Of a stretch of 17,841 nt of DNA, positions 6,862 to 14,411 are shown in pieces. Location of the stretch: assembly GCF_937873925.1 (NCBI RefSeq), contig NZ_CALNAT010000115.1:1-17841 (forward strand), in the 5' to 3' direction. The notes under the pieces are model-generated. The model was not told the DNA's origin, did no database searches, and saw only the letters and a list, made by a program, of their open reading frames with translations. The DNA comes from an uncultured Proteiniphilum sp. Its GTDB lineage: Bacteria; Bacteroidota; Bacteroidia; Bacteroidales; Dysgonomonadaceae. Numbering within the stretch: the stretch's first letter is position 1; each line of letters starts with the position of its first letter. Position numbers and translations under genes: made by a program.

Positions 6862-9800
6862 ATGAACGTACAAATCAAACGAATTGGCGTGAGCTGTTTG
6901 CTTCTGCTCCTGTTAAGTATTGGGCAAAGCATAGCGCAATTGAGCATTTCCGCAACGAATACGGAAATAAAAAGCATACTTCGGCAAATTGAAGAAAAAA
7001 GTGATTATACTTTTTTCTATAGCGATAATTTCCTGGATTTAAACCAAAAGGTGACCATCCAGACTAAGGACGAAACAATTGAAAACATACTGAATACTTT
7101 GTTCCGGAATACGAACATTGACTATCGAATCAACAACACCCAAATAGCGCTTTCCGAGAGACGCAAAAAAGAGAACTCTGTCAACATCGCTCAACAACAA
7201 GGAAAAACCATAATAGGAACAATTCTTGATAACGCAGGCGACCCAGTTATCGGGGCAACCGTCGTGGAAAAAGGGAATCCCTCGCACGGGACAATTACCG
7301 ATATAGATGGCAACTTTACTCTTTCAGATCTGCCTGAAAATGCCATACTTCAAATTACATACGTAGGCATGAAGCCGCAGGAAGTAGCTATCAAAGGAAG
7401 GACAACAATAAATGTCGCAATGGAACCGGACGCGGAACTGTTGGATGAATTGGTGGTTATCGGATACGGAACAATGAAGAAAAAATTGGTGACCGGTGCC
7501 ACTGTACAGGTAAAAGGAGAGGATATTTCACGATTAAACACACCAAACGTGCTGGGAGCTTTACAGAGCCAGGCGCCGGGCGTAAATATTACACAGGTCA
7601 GCGGGTTCATCGGTGACGGTTTTAAGATAAATATCCGCGGTATCGGTAGCAATTACTATTCAACTCCTTTGTTTGTAATTGATGGAGTTGTAGGCGGCAC
7701 TCTTGACGGTCTGAGTCCTAACGACATCGAAAGCATTGACGTATTAAAAGATGCGGCGACCGCGGCCATTTATGGTTCAAGGGCTGCTAACGGCGTCATT
7801 CTTGTTAAGACCAAAAGTGGGCAGGTAGGAAAACATGAAATTACGTATGACGGCTATTATGGGATACAAAATCTCTATAAAATGCCTACTGTTTTAAATG
7901 CCCAGGAGTTTATGAATATTCAAAATGAAAGCCGAATCATGGATGGTTTGCCCATATATAACTGGGAGAATTTAATTCCGGGCGGAGATCTGGCTTCTAT
8001 TCGTGATGGTTCATGGAAAGGAACGAACTGGATCAAAGAAATCCTTAATAAGAACGCGCTCATTCAATCCCATAGTATTGGTATCAATAGTGGTACGGAA
8101 CGTTCTGTTTCATCTTTAGGTTTTACGTTTTTTCAACAAGAAGCTACCATGGGCGTACCTTCTAATATCCCAATTCTGAACCGTTTTAATGCGCGAATCA
8201 ACACGGAATCGACCATCCTCAAAAAAGGAGACCTTGATATACTCAAAGTAGGAGAAACGCTCAATTATCGTTTTAATCGTTCTCAAGGACAGGTAGCGCG
8301 GGATGATATATATTGGAACACAATACACAATTCTTTGGTGATGAGCCCATTGATGCATGCATATAATAGTCAGGGCGAATATTATATGTATGATGACCAG
8401 ATTGCCGATGGTTATAATTGGGATACAGCCAACAGTGCCAATAAAAACCCGATTGCTTATATGGATTACATGATGAATCAAAACCTCAGTAAAAGTCATT
8501 CTTTGCAATCCAGCGTTTATATGGAACTAAAACCAATAAAAAATTTAACGTTCCGCTCTCAATTCGGCTATTTGCTGAGCACATCCAGTTACAGGTCTTA
8601 TGTTCCCTCTTTTGGAAAATTAACGGCCACTTTAGAGCAGGGACAGGATCGTGTGACTCAATCTATGTCGCAGTCTCAATATTTGACATGGGACAATACG
8701 ATCAATTATGTCTTGAAATTTGGAGCACACAATGTGGATGCCCTATTGGGACAAGGTATGACACGCCAGATGTTAAGCGAATCGATGAGCGGCTCAAACC
8801 AGGGATCTATCTTTTATGATTTTGATCATGCATGGTTAAGTAATGTACCCGGTTTAAATACGATACAGTCATTAACCGGTTCTCCCACCCTGTCAAGCGG
8901 CGGACTTTCCGTTTTCGGACGGGTTAATTACAACTATAACGAAACCTATATGGCTTCGTTTATCTTACGGGCCGACGGCTCGTCTTATTTTGCCCCCGGG
9001 CATCGTTGGGGTTATTTTCCATCCGTTTCTGCAGGTTGGGTAATAAGTAACGAAAATTTCTGGAAGGAAAATATACAGGGAGTGGACTTCCTGAAATTAC
9101 GCGCATCATACGGTTCCAACGGTAATGATCGCGTTATGTCGTTCCAATATATCGGATTGATAACTTCCAACAACAATTATGGTGGTTATCCTTTTGGTAA
9201 TTCCATGGATGATGCAGCTACAGGCTCATATGCGTATCGTGGAGTGAATCCCGAACTGAAATGGGAAACACAAACAATGATCAATGTAGGGGCTGATGCC
9301 AATTTCTTTAACAACAGGATGAGGTTAGAACTTGACTGGTACAATCGTGTTACCAGAGACTGGTTGGTTGCTCCGCCTCAGCCAGCAGATTTCGGTGTTG
9401 ATCCGGCTTATATTAATGGTGGCGATGTCCAGAACACCGGCTTTGAAATGATTTTGGGCTGGAATGAACAGGTAAGTAAAGATTTCTACTTCGATACAAA
9501 TCTCTCTTTAAGTTATAACAAAAACAAGGTTTTAAAAATTGCAAATTCCGAGAAGATCCTTCACGGTCCTCCCAGTGTGTTGTGGGAAGGATCGGAGGAA
9601 AGCTATCGCTCTGTGATAGGAAAACCTTTCGGTTATTTTTACGGATATAAAAGTAGCGGGATTTTCCAGAATCAACGACAAATAGATGAGTATGCAGGAG
9701 CTAAACTATTGGGAGATAATACACAGCCGGGCGATGTCATCTGGCAGGACATCGATGGAAACGGAACCATTGACGCCAAAGACCGTACAGAAATTGGAAA

Positions 9801-10305
9801 TCCCCATCCCGACTTTACTCTTGGCTTTTCATTCAATGTCAATTATAAAGGGATCGAACTGAACGTGAACACTTATGGGGCATTCGGCCATCAGATATTG
9901 AAGTCTTATCGTGATTTTGTGGCTTCTCCAATGGCCAATTATACAACGGATATTTTCCAACGTTGGCATGGAGAGGGGACATCCAATAAATTTCCACGCC
10001 TATCAAGTTCGGTAAGTTCAAACTGGAATCGAATATCCGACATTTATATCGAGGATGGCGATTATTTCAAAATTAAAAATGTTTCTCTGGGTTATGATTT
10101 CAAAAGAGCATTTAAAGGGCTTCCCTTTAGCCAGCTAAAGATATATGTGACTGCACAAAACCTGTTTACTTTTACAGGTTATACCGGAATGGATCCTGAA
10201 ATCGGGTATGGAGCCGGGAGTGATTACCCCTATGCACAAGGTATTGATTTAGGATTCTATCCCAGTTCACGGGTATATATGATCGGCATGAATATTAAAT
10301 TTTAA
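6862..10305 (+). CDS. susC: SusC/RagA-family TonB-dependent transporter with STN signalling domain
   Basis: A 1147-residue outer-membrane transporter for glycan oligomers. Signal peptide about 1-25 (LLLLLLSIGQSIA before QL). The STN domain at about 28-98 (ISATNTEIKSILRQIEEKSDYTF...) is the mark of transducers that signal to FecR proteins. A carboxypeptidase-regulatory-like domain follows at about 115-190 (GTILDNAGDPVIGATV...GNFTL), then a TonB-box-like DELVVIGYGT (195-204), the plug with FVIDGVVGG and IESIDVLKDAATAAIYGSRAANGVILV (about 271-316), and the beta-barrel ending in a terminal aromatic-type strand (VYMIGMNIKF). It would pair with the SusD encoded 11 bases downstream. The STN domain fits the adjacent sigma/anti-sigma genes. 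The symbol is a family name; the substrate is unknown. Confidence 0.96.
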   Translation: MNVQIKRIGVSCLLLLLLSIGQSIAQLSISATNTEIKSILRQIEEKSDYTFFYSDNFLDLNQKVTIQTKDETIENILNTLFRNTNIDYRINNTQIALSERRKKENSVNIAQQQGKTIIGTILDNAGDPVIGATVVEKGNPSHGTITDIDGNFTLSDLPENAILQITYVGMKPQEVAIKGRTTINVAMEPDAELLDELVVIGYGTMKKKLVTGATVQVKGEDISRLNTPNVLGALQSQAPGVNITQVSGFIGDGFKINIRGIGSNYYSTPLFVIDGVVGGTLDGLSPNDIESIDVLKDAATAAIYGSRAANGVILVKTKSGQVGKHEITYDGYYGIQNLYKMPTVLNAQEFMNIQNESRIMDGLPIYNWENLIPGGDLASIRDGSWKGTNWIKEILNKNALIQSHSIGINSGTERSVSSLGFTFFQQEATMGVPSNIPILNRFNARINTESTILKKGDLDILKVGETLNYRFNRSQGQVARDDIYWNTIHNSLVMSPLMHAYNSQGEYYMYDDQIADGYNWDTANSANKNPIAYMDYMMNQNLSKSHSLQSSVYMELKPIKNLTFRSQFGYLLSTSSYRSYVPSFGKLTATLEQGQDRVTQSMSQSQYLTWDNTINYVLKFGAHNVDALLGQGMTRQMLSESMSGSNQGSIFYDFDHAWLSNVPGLNTIQSLTGSPTLSSGGLSVFGRVNYNYNETYMASFILRADGSSYFAPGHRWGYFPSVSAGWVISNENFWKENIQGVDFLKLRASYGSNGNDRVMSFQYIGLITSNNNYGGYPFGNSMDDAATGSYAYRGVNPELKWETQTMINVGADANFFNNRMRLELDWYNRVTRDWLVAPPQPADFGVDPAYINGGDVQNTGFEMILGWNEQVSKDFYFDTNLSLSYNKNKVLKIANSEKILHGPPSVLWEGSEESYRSVIGKPFGYFYGYKSSGIFQNQRQIDEYAGAKLLGDNTQPGDVIWQDIDGNGTIDAKDRTEIGNPHPDFTLGFSFNVNYKGIELNVNTYGAFGHQILKSYRDFVASPMANYTTDIFQRWHGEGTSNKFPRLSSSVSSNWNRISDIYIEDGDYFKIKNVSLGYDFKRAFKGLPFSQLKIYVTAQNLFTFTGYTGMDPEIGYGAGSDYPYAQGIDLGFYPSSRVYMIGMNIKF

Positions 10306-10316
10306 AAGAAAGAACA

Positions 10317-12161
10317 ATGAAAAAAAATATAGCATTTATTATATTATTCACCATTGGTTTCTGTACGAGTTGCAGTGATTTTTTAGACAGTGAAAGCTTA
10401 ACCACTAAATCCACCGAAAATTTCCCATATACTGAAACGGAAGCCAATGAATTGATTACAGGTATATACGCCAATATGTTATTCCAAGACCCGGAAACAT
10501 CATCCTATTTTTACCTGGCACAACTGGCAAGCGATGATTGTTTGGGTGGGAACCTGGAAGCATCAAACAACTGTGCAACCAACTTTTTGATGTACACCAA
10601 CCTGAATATACTGCATGGTTTGTACGCACGATGTTACAGGCAAATTAACCGTGCGAATGTAGCGATTGAGACATTGGACAACGTAGAAAAATGGTCGAGT
10701 GAAGCTGAACAAAATCGCTGCTTTGGTGAAGCTCACTTCTTACGTGCTTTCGCATTTAATGAATTAGTGCAGGTTTTTGGAGGTGTTCCTTTACGTACAG
10801 ATAGTAGAAACATGGAAAAATTGCCGCGTGCATCCATTGATGAAATATATGAACAGATAGGTTCCGATCTGAAAAACGCGATTGAATTGATGCCTGACCG
10901 CATTTATCTGGATGGTTCGCCCATGGTAGGCCATGCTACCAAATACGCGGCAGAAGCCTTCATGGCACGTGTATTTCTGTTTTATACCGGGCGCTACGGT
11001 AAAACCGAACTACCCGGCGGAATTACCAAAGCGCAAGTCATTCAATGGATCGATGATTGCGTGAATAATTCCGGACACGATCTGGTCTCAGATCAACGCA
11101 ATCTCTGGCCTTATACGAACAAAGCATCCCTGGATAATGACATCGAAAAATATAAATATCAATATGTTTTGAATAATAATCTGGAATGGGCTGGCTTAAG
11201 TCCTATTGAAACCGTGTTTGCCAACAAGCATAAATTAAAAGGTAATAACTGGACTTATACATGGTTCAGCAATACAGTTTCACAATTTTACTCTCCATCG
11301 GCAGATAATTCCAAAGCTGAAGACGGAGAAGGTTATCCATTTGGAAGAGGTTGGGGAGCAGGTCCTGTTTCACCCGCAATGGTAAATGAATGGAAAGCCT
11401 GGTCGGCACAACAATCGTATCTGAACGGAGCTACTGAAGATCCCCGCCTGGCCGGTTCCATTTGGTCGTACCGGGCACTTGATCCTAATAATGCAGGAAG
11501 CGTATTATTCGACAGAAGATTAACTCCGGATGAGCCTGATTATACAGTTTCGTACCGGTACTATGAACAGACCGGCTATCATCAGAAAAAGTATATTAAT
11601 GTTGTCTCCTATCAGAATATTAACGCCAATGATCCCGGTAAAGAACCGGTATACGGAATCCGATCCTTCGCTTTACAGCTCTATCCTGAGATAACCGTTG
11701 ATGTTGTAAGCCAATCACTGAATAACATCGCTGACTTAATCCACATACGTTTCGCAGATGTATTGTTAATGCAATCGGAATTGAAAGAAGATGCCACCGG
11801 GCTGAATCGTGTGCGAGCCCGATCCAGCTTGGCGCCGATAGCTTATTCACTGGCAGCGATTAAAAATGAACGTCGTTGGGAATTGGCTTTCGAATCCATT
11901 CGATGGTGGGATATGCTAAGATGGTCGGGGCCATCTTTGGAAGAAGCCGGAGAAGCGCTGAACAAACAAACAGGATTTACCTTACTCAATGCAGGCGTAG
12001 AAGTGCCAATGGTGAATTTCGACTACAAGAAACGTTTAAAAGAAACGCAAGGTTATTGGCCCATTCCACAGACTGAAATAGATTTATCGGACGGCTTATT
12101 CGAGCAGAATCCCGGCTGGGAATCCAGTGCTTTGTTTTCAAGCTGGAACAGATTACAATAA
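10317..12161 (+). CDS. susD: SusD/RagB-family surface glycan-binding lipoprotein
   Basis: A 614-residue SusD homolog, a surface lipoprotein that captures glycan and lids the SusC barrel. The lipoprotein signal peptide ends at Cys19 (GFCTSC before SDFLD), with Cys16 a less likely alternative. Family features include the helical N-terminal part with RQINRANVAIETL (about 108-120), the EAHFLRAFAFNELVQVFGGVPL block (about 140-161), RRWELAFESIRWWDMLRW (from about 519), and the C-terminal YWPIPQTEI (from about 580) followed by a NPGW ending typical of the family. It starts 11 bases after susC, so the two are surely co-transcribed. The symbol is used in the family sense only. Confidence 0.95.
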   Translation: MKKNIAFIILFTIGFCTSCSDFLDSESLTTKSTENFPYTETEANELITGIYANMLFQDPETSSYFYLAQLASDDCLGGNLEASNNCATNFLMYTNLNILHGLYARCYRQINRANVAIETLDNVEKWSSEAEQNRCFGEAHFLRAFAFNELVQVFGGVPLRTDSRNMEKLPRASIDEIYEQIGSDLKNAIELMPDRIYLDGSPMVGHATKYAAEAFMARVFLFYTGRYGKTELPGGITKAQVIQWIDDCVNNSGHDLVSDQRNLWPYTNKASLDNDIEKYKYQYVLNNNLEWAGLSPIETVFANKHKLKGNNWTYTWFSNTVSQFYSPSADNSKAEDGEGYPFGRGWGAGPVSPAMVNEWKAWSAQQSYLNGATEDPRLAGSIWSYRALDPNNAGSVLFDRRLTPDEPDYTVSYRYYEQTGYHQKKYINVVSYQNINANDPGKEPVYGIRSFALQLYPEITVDVVSQSLNNIADLIHIRFADVLLMQSELKEDATGLNRVRARSSLAPIAYSLAAIKNERRWELAFESIRWWDMLRWSGPSLEEAGEALNKQTGFTLLNAGVEVPMVNFDYKKRLKETQGYWPIPQTEIDLSDGLFEQNPGWESSALFSSWNRLQ

Positions 12162-12177
12162 CTCTAAAAATAATCGT

Positions 12178-13068
12178 ATGAAAACAATAATAAAAATTTT
12201 TCTACTGACTGTTTTATTCGCTTATGGATGTGACCCGATTGAAGACAAGTCTTTGCGCGAACAGTTCGAGAATGTCGGGGCACCTATCACTCAAACCGAA
12301 TTAGATGCCGCTTTATCTGTTACGCAACCTATTCCTAATACAGATGACAAAGTGGAAGGCGACCAATATGTCGTATTGAAAAACAATCGTCCTGAGATTG
12401 GTGGTGTATGGCATCTGGGCTGGAGTACAGGCGAAAAAATTGTTGCATCGGATGATATTACTGTCATTTATGATGCCAATGGCGAATATGAAATCTTTTA
12501 TACAGGTATCTCAGCCAACCAAATAGTTACGTCTAAAAAATTCAATATCAGCGTAACCAACTGTTTTGATGAGTATGATTTTCTGTTATCAGGAGCAAAA
12601 GATAAAGCTGACAAAACAGCAAAAAAAACCTGGCAATTTTTACAGGTTACGGGAGCACTTTATAATGGAATGTATGGAAACTGGAAGTATTATGATCCGG
12701 TTCCAGGACAGAACTCCTGGGGAACCGTTAATACGTCAACTATTCCTGAACAAACAATGGTATTTGAATTTGATGGCCATAAAATGACCACTTACCTGGG
12801 GTCGGGGGCTATATCCAAAACAGGTACATGGGCTTATACGCATAACAATCCGGAAGGAGTTAAAGGGGAATTGATAACCACTGCTCCGGTAATAGGTACC
12901 AATATTAGCTGGAGTGTCTGGGAAGGGGTCTCCACTCCATACTGGATAACTTATATTAGTGAAGATCTGTTGGTGTTATGCTTCCCTCAAACTTATAGTA
13001 AACCTCCAGGTGCAGAAGATTGGGATTTGTATGGGACTTATTTTTACCTTGTTCCTAAAGAAGAATAA
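12178..13068 (+). CDS. SusD-adjacent surface lipoprotein, putative glycan-binding protein
   Basis: A 296-residue lipoprotein whose family I do not recognise firmly. The start at 12178 is chosen because a lipoprotein signal follows directly: MKTIIKIFLLTVLFAYGC with lipobox FAYGC and Cys18; the upstream ATG at 12127 lies inside susD and adds no sensible sequence. Acidic residues after Cys18 (DPIEDK) resemble Bacteroidota surface-export signals. The middle (about 65-125; VLKNNRPEIGGVWHLGWSTGEKI... to KKFNISV) looks like a PKD/Ig-type beta-sandwich, and the C-terminal part (about 145-296) is rich in Trp, Tyr and Gly, suggesting a carbohydrate-binding beta domain. Its place directly after susD (16-base gap) fits a SusE/F-like surface glycan-binding protein. 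No catalytic signature is visible. Confidence 0.75.
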   Translation: MKTIIKIFLLTVLFAYGCDPIEDKSLREQFENVGAPITQTELDAALSVTQPIPNTDDKVEGDQYVVLKNNRPEIGGVWHLGWSTGEKIVASDDITVIYDANGEYEIFYTGISANQIVTSKKFNISVTNCFDEYDFLLSGAKDKADKTAKKTWQFLQVTGALYNGMYGNWKYYDPVPGQNSWGTVNTSTIPEQTMVFEFDGHKMTTYLGSGAISKTGTWAYTHNNPEGVKGELITTAPVIGTNISWSVWEGVSTPYWITYISEDLLVLCFPQTYSKPPGAEDWDLYGTYFYLVPKEE

Positions 13069-13082
13069 ATAAGTTTATTCGT

Positions 13083-13140
13083 TGCCGGTAATTGGTGTTA
13101 TACCTATTGCCGGCATAGTATTTCTTTAATTCGTTTTTTT
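13083..13140 (+). terminator. Rho-independent terminator after the susCD-lipoprotein unit
   Basis: A 33-base hairpin (13083-13115) has two 14-base arms around a 5-base loop: TGCCGGTAATTGGT pairs with ACCTATTGCCGGCA with one mismatch and one G-U pair. A T-rich stretch ending in seven T's (13134-13140) follows. It sits 14 bases after the lipoprotein stop and should end or weaken the susCD transcript before the GH18 gene. Confidence 0.75.
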
Positions 13141-13197
13141 AATACAACAATAATTCGATATTTTTATAGGCTCCTTACAACTTATTGATTATCAGAC

Positions 13198-13211
13198 AAA
13201 AGTATACTTTT
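13198..13211. promoter_or_regulatory. 14-bp perfect palindrome overlapping a candidate promoter
   Basis: AAAAGTATACTTTT reads the same on both strands, as expected for a dimeric regulator site. It overlaps TACTTTTT at 13205-13212, one base off the -7 consensus, with a TTG at 13185-13187 upstream. It lies 83 bases before the GH18 ATG and after the strong terminator, so the GH18-GH42-ROK-MFS block may have its own controlled promoter here. Confidence 0.4.
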
Positions 13212-13293
13212 TAAAATGTATAATTTAATCGGTTGATTATATGGTCATTAAATAAGGATTTACCGGATTATTAATAAAATATAAGTGAATAAA

Positions 13294-14394
13294 ATGAAAA
13301 AGGTTTTGTTTGTCGTGTTCGCACTTTTACTTTTTACAACTTGCGAAAAAGATGATTATATAACAGGCATAAGAGCTCCCGGTATGGATAATAACATGCC
13401 TGAACCGGTGGAAGGACGTATAGCCCTGGCGTACGTGACCTCCTGGAGTACGGTGATTCCCGATCCTACCTACCTGACAAATATCAATTATGCCTTTGCC
13501 GAACCCTATATGGAAGGCGGCGTTTACAAAGGAATGTATGTACTGGGTGAAGAAAGCCGCTTCCAGCAAATCGTAAATCTGAAAAAGATCAATCCGAAGC
13601 TGGCTATTTCCATATCATTCGAGAATTCACAAGGTGAAGGTTTTTCACAACTTGCCAAGTCGGATGAATACCGCAAAGCTTTTGCCAATGATTGTAAAGC
13701 TTTCCTGCAAAAGTGGGGCATCGACGGTGTGGATATGGACTGGGAATTTCCCGGTCTCTCATGGAGCGGTGACCCGAATGCTTACGATGTGGCTGTGGAT
13801 GTAGCGAACCATGTGCTGTTGATGAAGCAGTTGCGTGAAACCTTAGGAAATCAGTATCTGCTTACCTATGCCGGTTATTGCATGGATAAGCAGCAGGTTA
13901 CGGGAGGATGGCGCTATATCGACATTGCAGCCGTAGCCCCTTTCGTCGATTTTGTGAATATCATGACCTATGACCTGGATGCGGCTCCTCATCACCAATC
14001 CGCGCTGCAGGACCCGTCAGCGGCTTCTGACTGTACCCGTGCTGTCCAGGCCTATCTGGATGCCGGCATGCCTGCCAATAAACTGGTGTTGGGCATACCT
14101 TTCTACGGGCGTCACTCATGGACGGAAGCGATCAACTACAAAAAGATCCTCGAACTGGACCCCAAATCCTACAAGATCGATAATTGGGACGATGCGGCTT
14201 CAGTTCCGTACGTCACCTACAATGGAGTTTACTATTGCGGATACGACAATGAGAAAAGTATCGGAGTGAAAGGCGACTGGGTTCTGAGTAAAGGAATGAA
14301 AGGCCTGATGTTCTGGGATTATGACGGTGACGATAATCAGGGGACTTTGCGAAAAGCCGTATGGGAATCTGTAATGAAGAGCGACGAATCATAA
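13294..14394 (+). CDS. GH18 glycoside hydrolase lipoprotein (chitinase/endo-beta-N-acetylglucosaminidase type)
   Basis: A 366-residue surface lipoprotein with a GH18 TIM-barrel domain, which cleaves next to a beta-GlcNAc by substrate-assisted catalysis. The ATG at 13294 is preferred to the in-frame GTG at 13285 because the lipoprotein signal starts there: MKKVLFVVFALLLFTTC, Cys17, followed by EKDD, which fits Bacteroidota surface-export signals. The catalytic motif is Asp144-Gly-Val-Asp147-Met-Asp149-Trp150-Glu151, with Glu151 the proton donor and Asp149 the assisting residue. Also present are MTYD (224-227) with its active-site Tyr, KLVLGIPFYGR (263-273), and GLMFWDYDGDD near the C-terminus with the conserved barrel Trp. 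These last features are of the chitinase-like type, but the PUL context fits an endo-acting enzyme on a Gal/GlcNAc glycan. Chitin or chitooligosaccharide cannot be excluded. Confidence 0.93.
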   Translation: MKKVLFVVFALLLFTTCEKDDYITGIRAPGMDNNMPEPVEGRIALAYVTSWSTVIPDPTYLTNINYAFAEPYMEGGVYKGMYVLGEESRFQQIVNLKKINPKLAISISFENSQGEGFSQLAKSDEYRKAFANDCKAFLQKWGIDGVDMDWEFPGLSWSGDPNAYDVAVDVANHVLLMKQLRETLGNQYLLTYAGYCMDKQQVTGGWRYIDIAAVAPFVDFVNIMTYDLDAAPHHQSALQDPSAASDCTRAVQAYLDAGMPANKLVLGIPFYGRHSWTEAINYKKILELDPKSYKIDNWDDAASVPYVTYNGVYYCGYDNEKSIGVKGDWVLSKGMKGLMFWDYDGDDNQGTLRKAVWESVMKSDES

Positions 14395-14411
14395 CTATAA
14401 ACTTATTGAGT

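Noticed and set aside
12127..12177. Upstream ATG for the small lipoprotein
   Set aside because: It lies inside susD and would place 17 unrelated residues before a complete lipoprotein signal peptide starting at 12178.
13285..13293. GTG start for the GH18 gene
   Set aside because: It adds only three residues before ATG 13294, where the MKK lipoprotein signal begins.
14361..14411. Upstream ATG for the GH42-like gene
   Set aside because: It lies inside the GH18 gene and adds a charged stretch before a good signal peptide starting at 14412.
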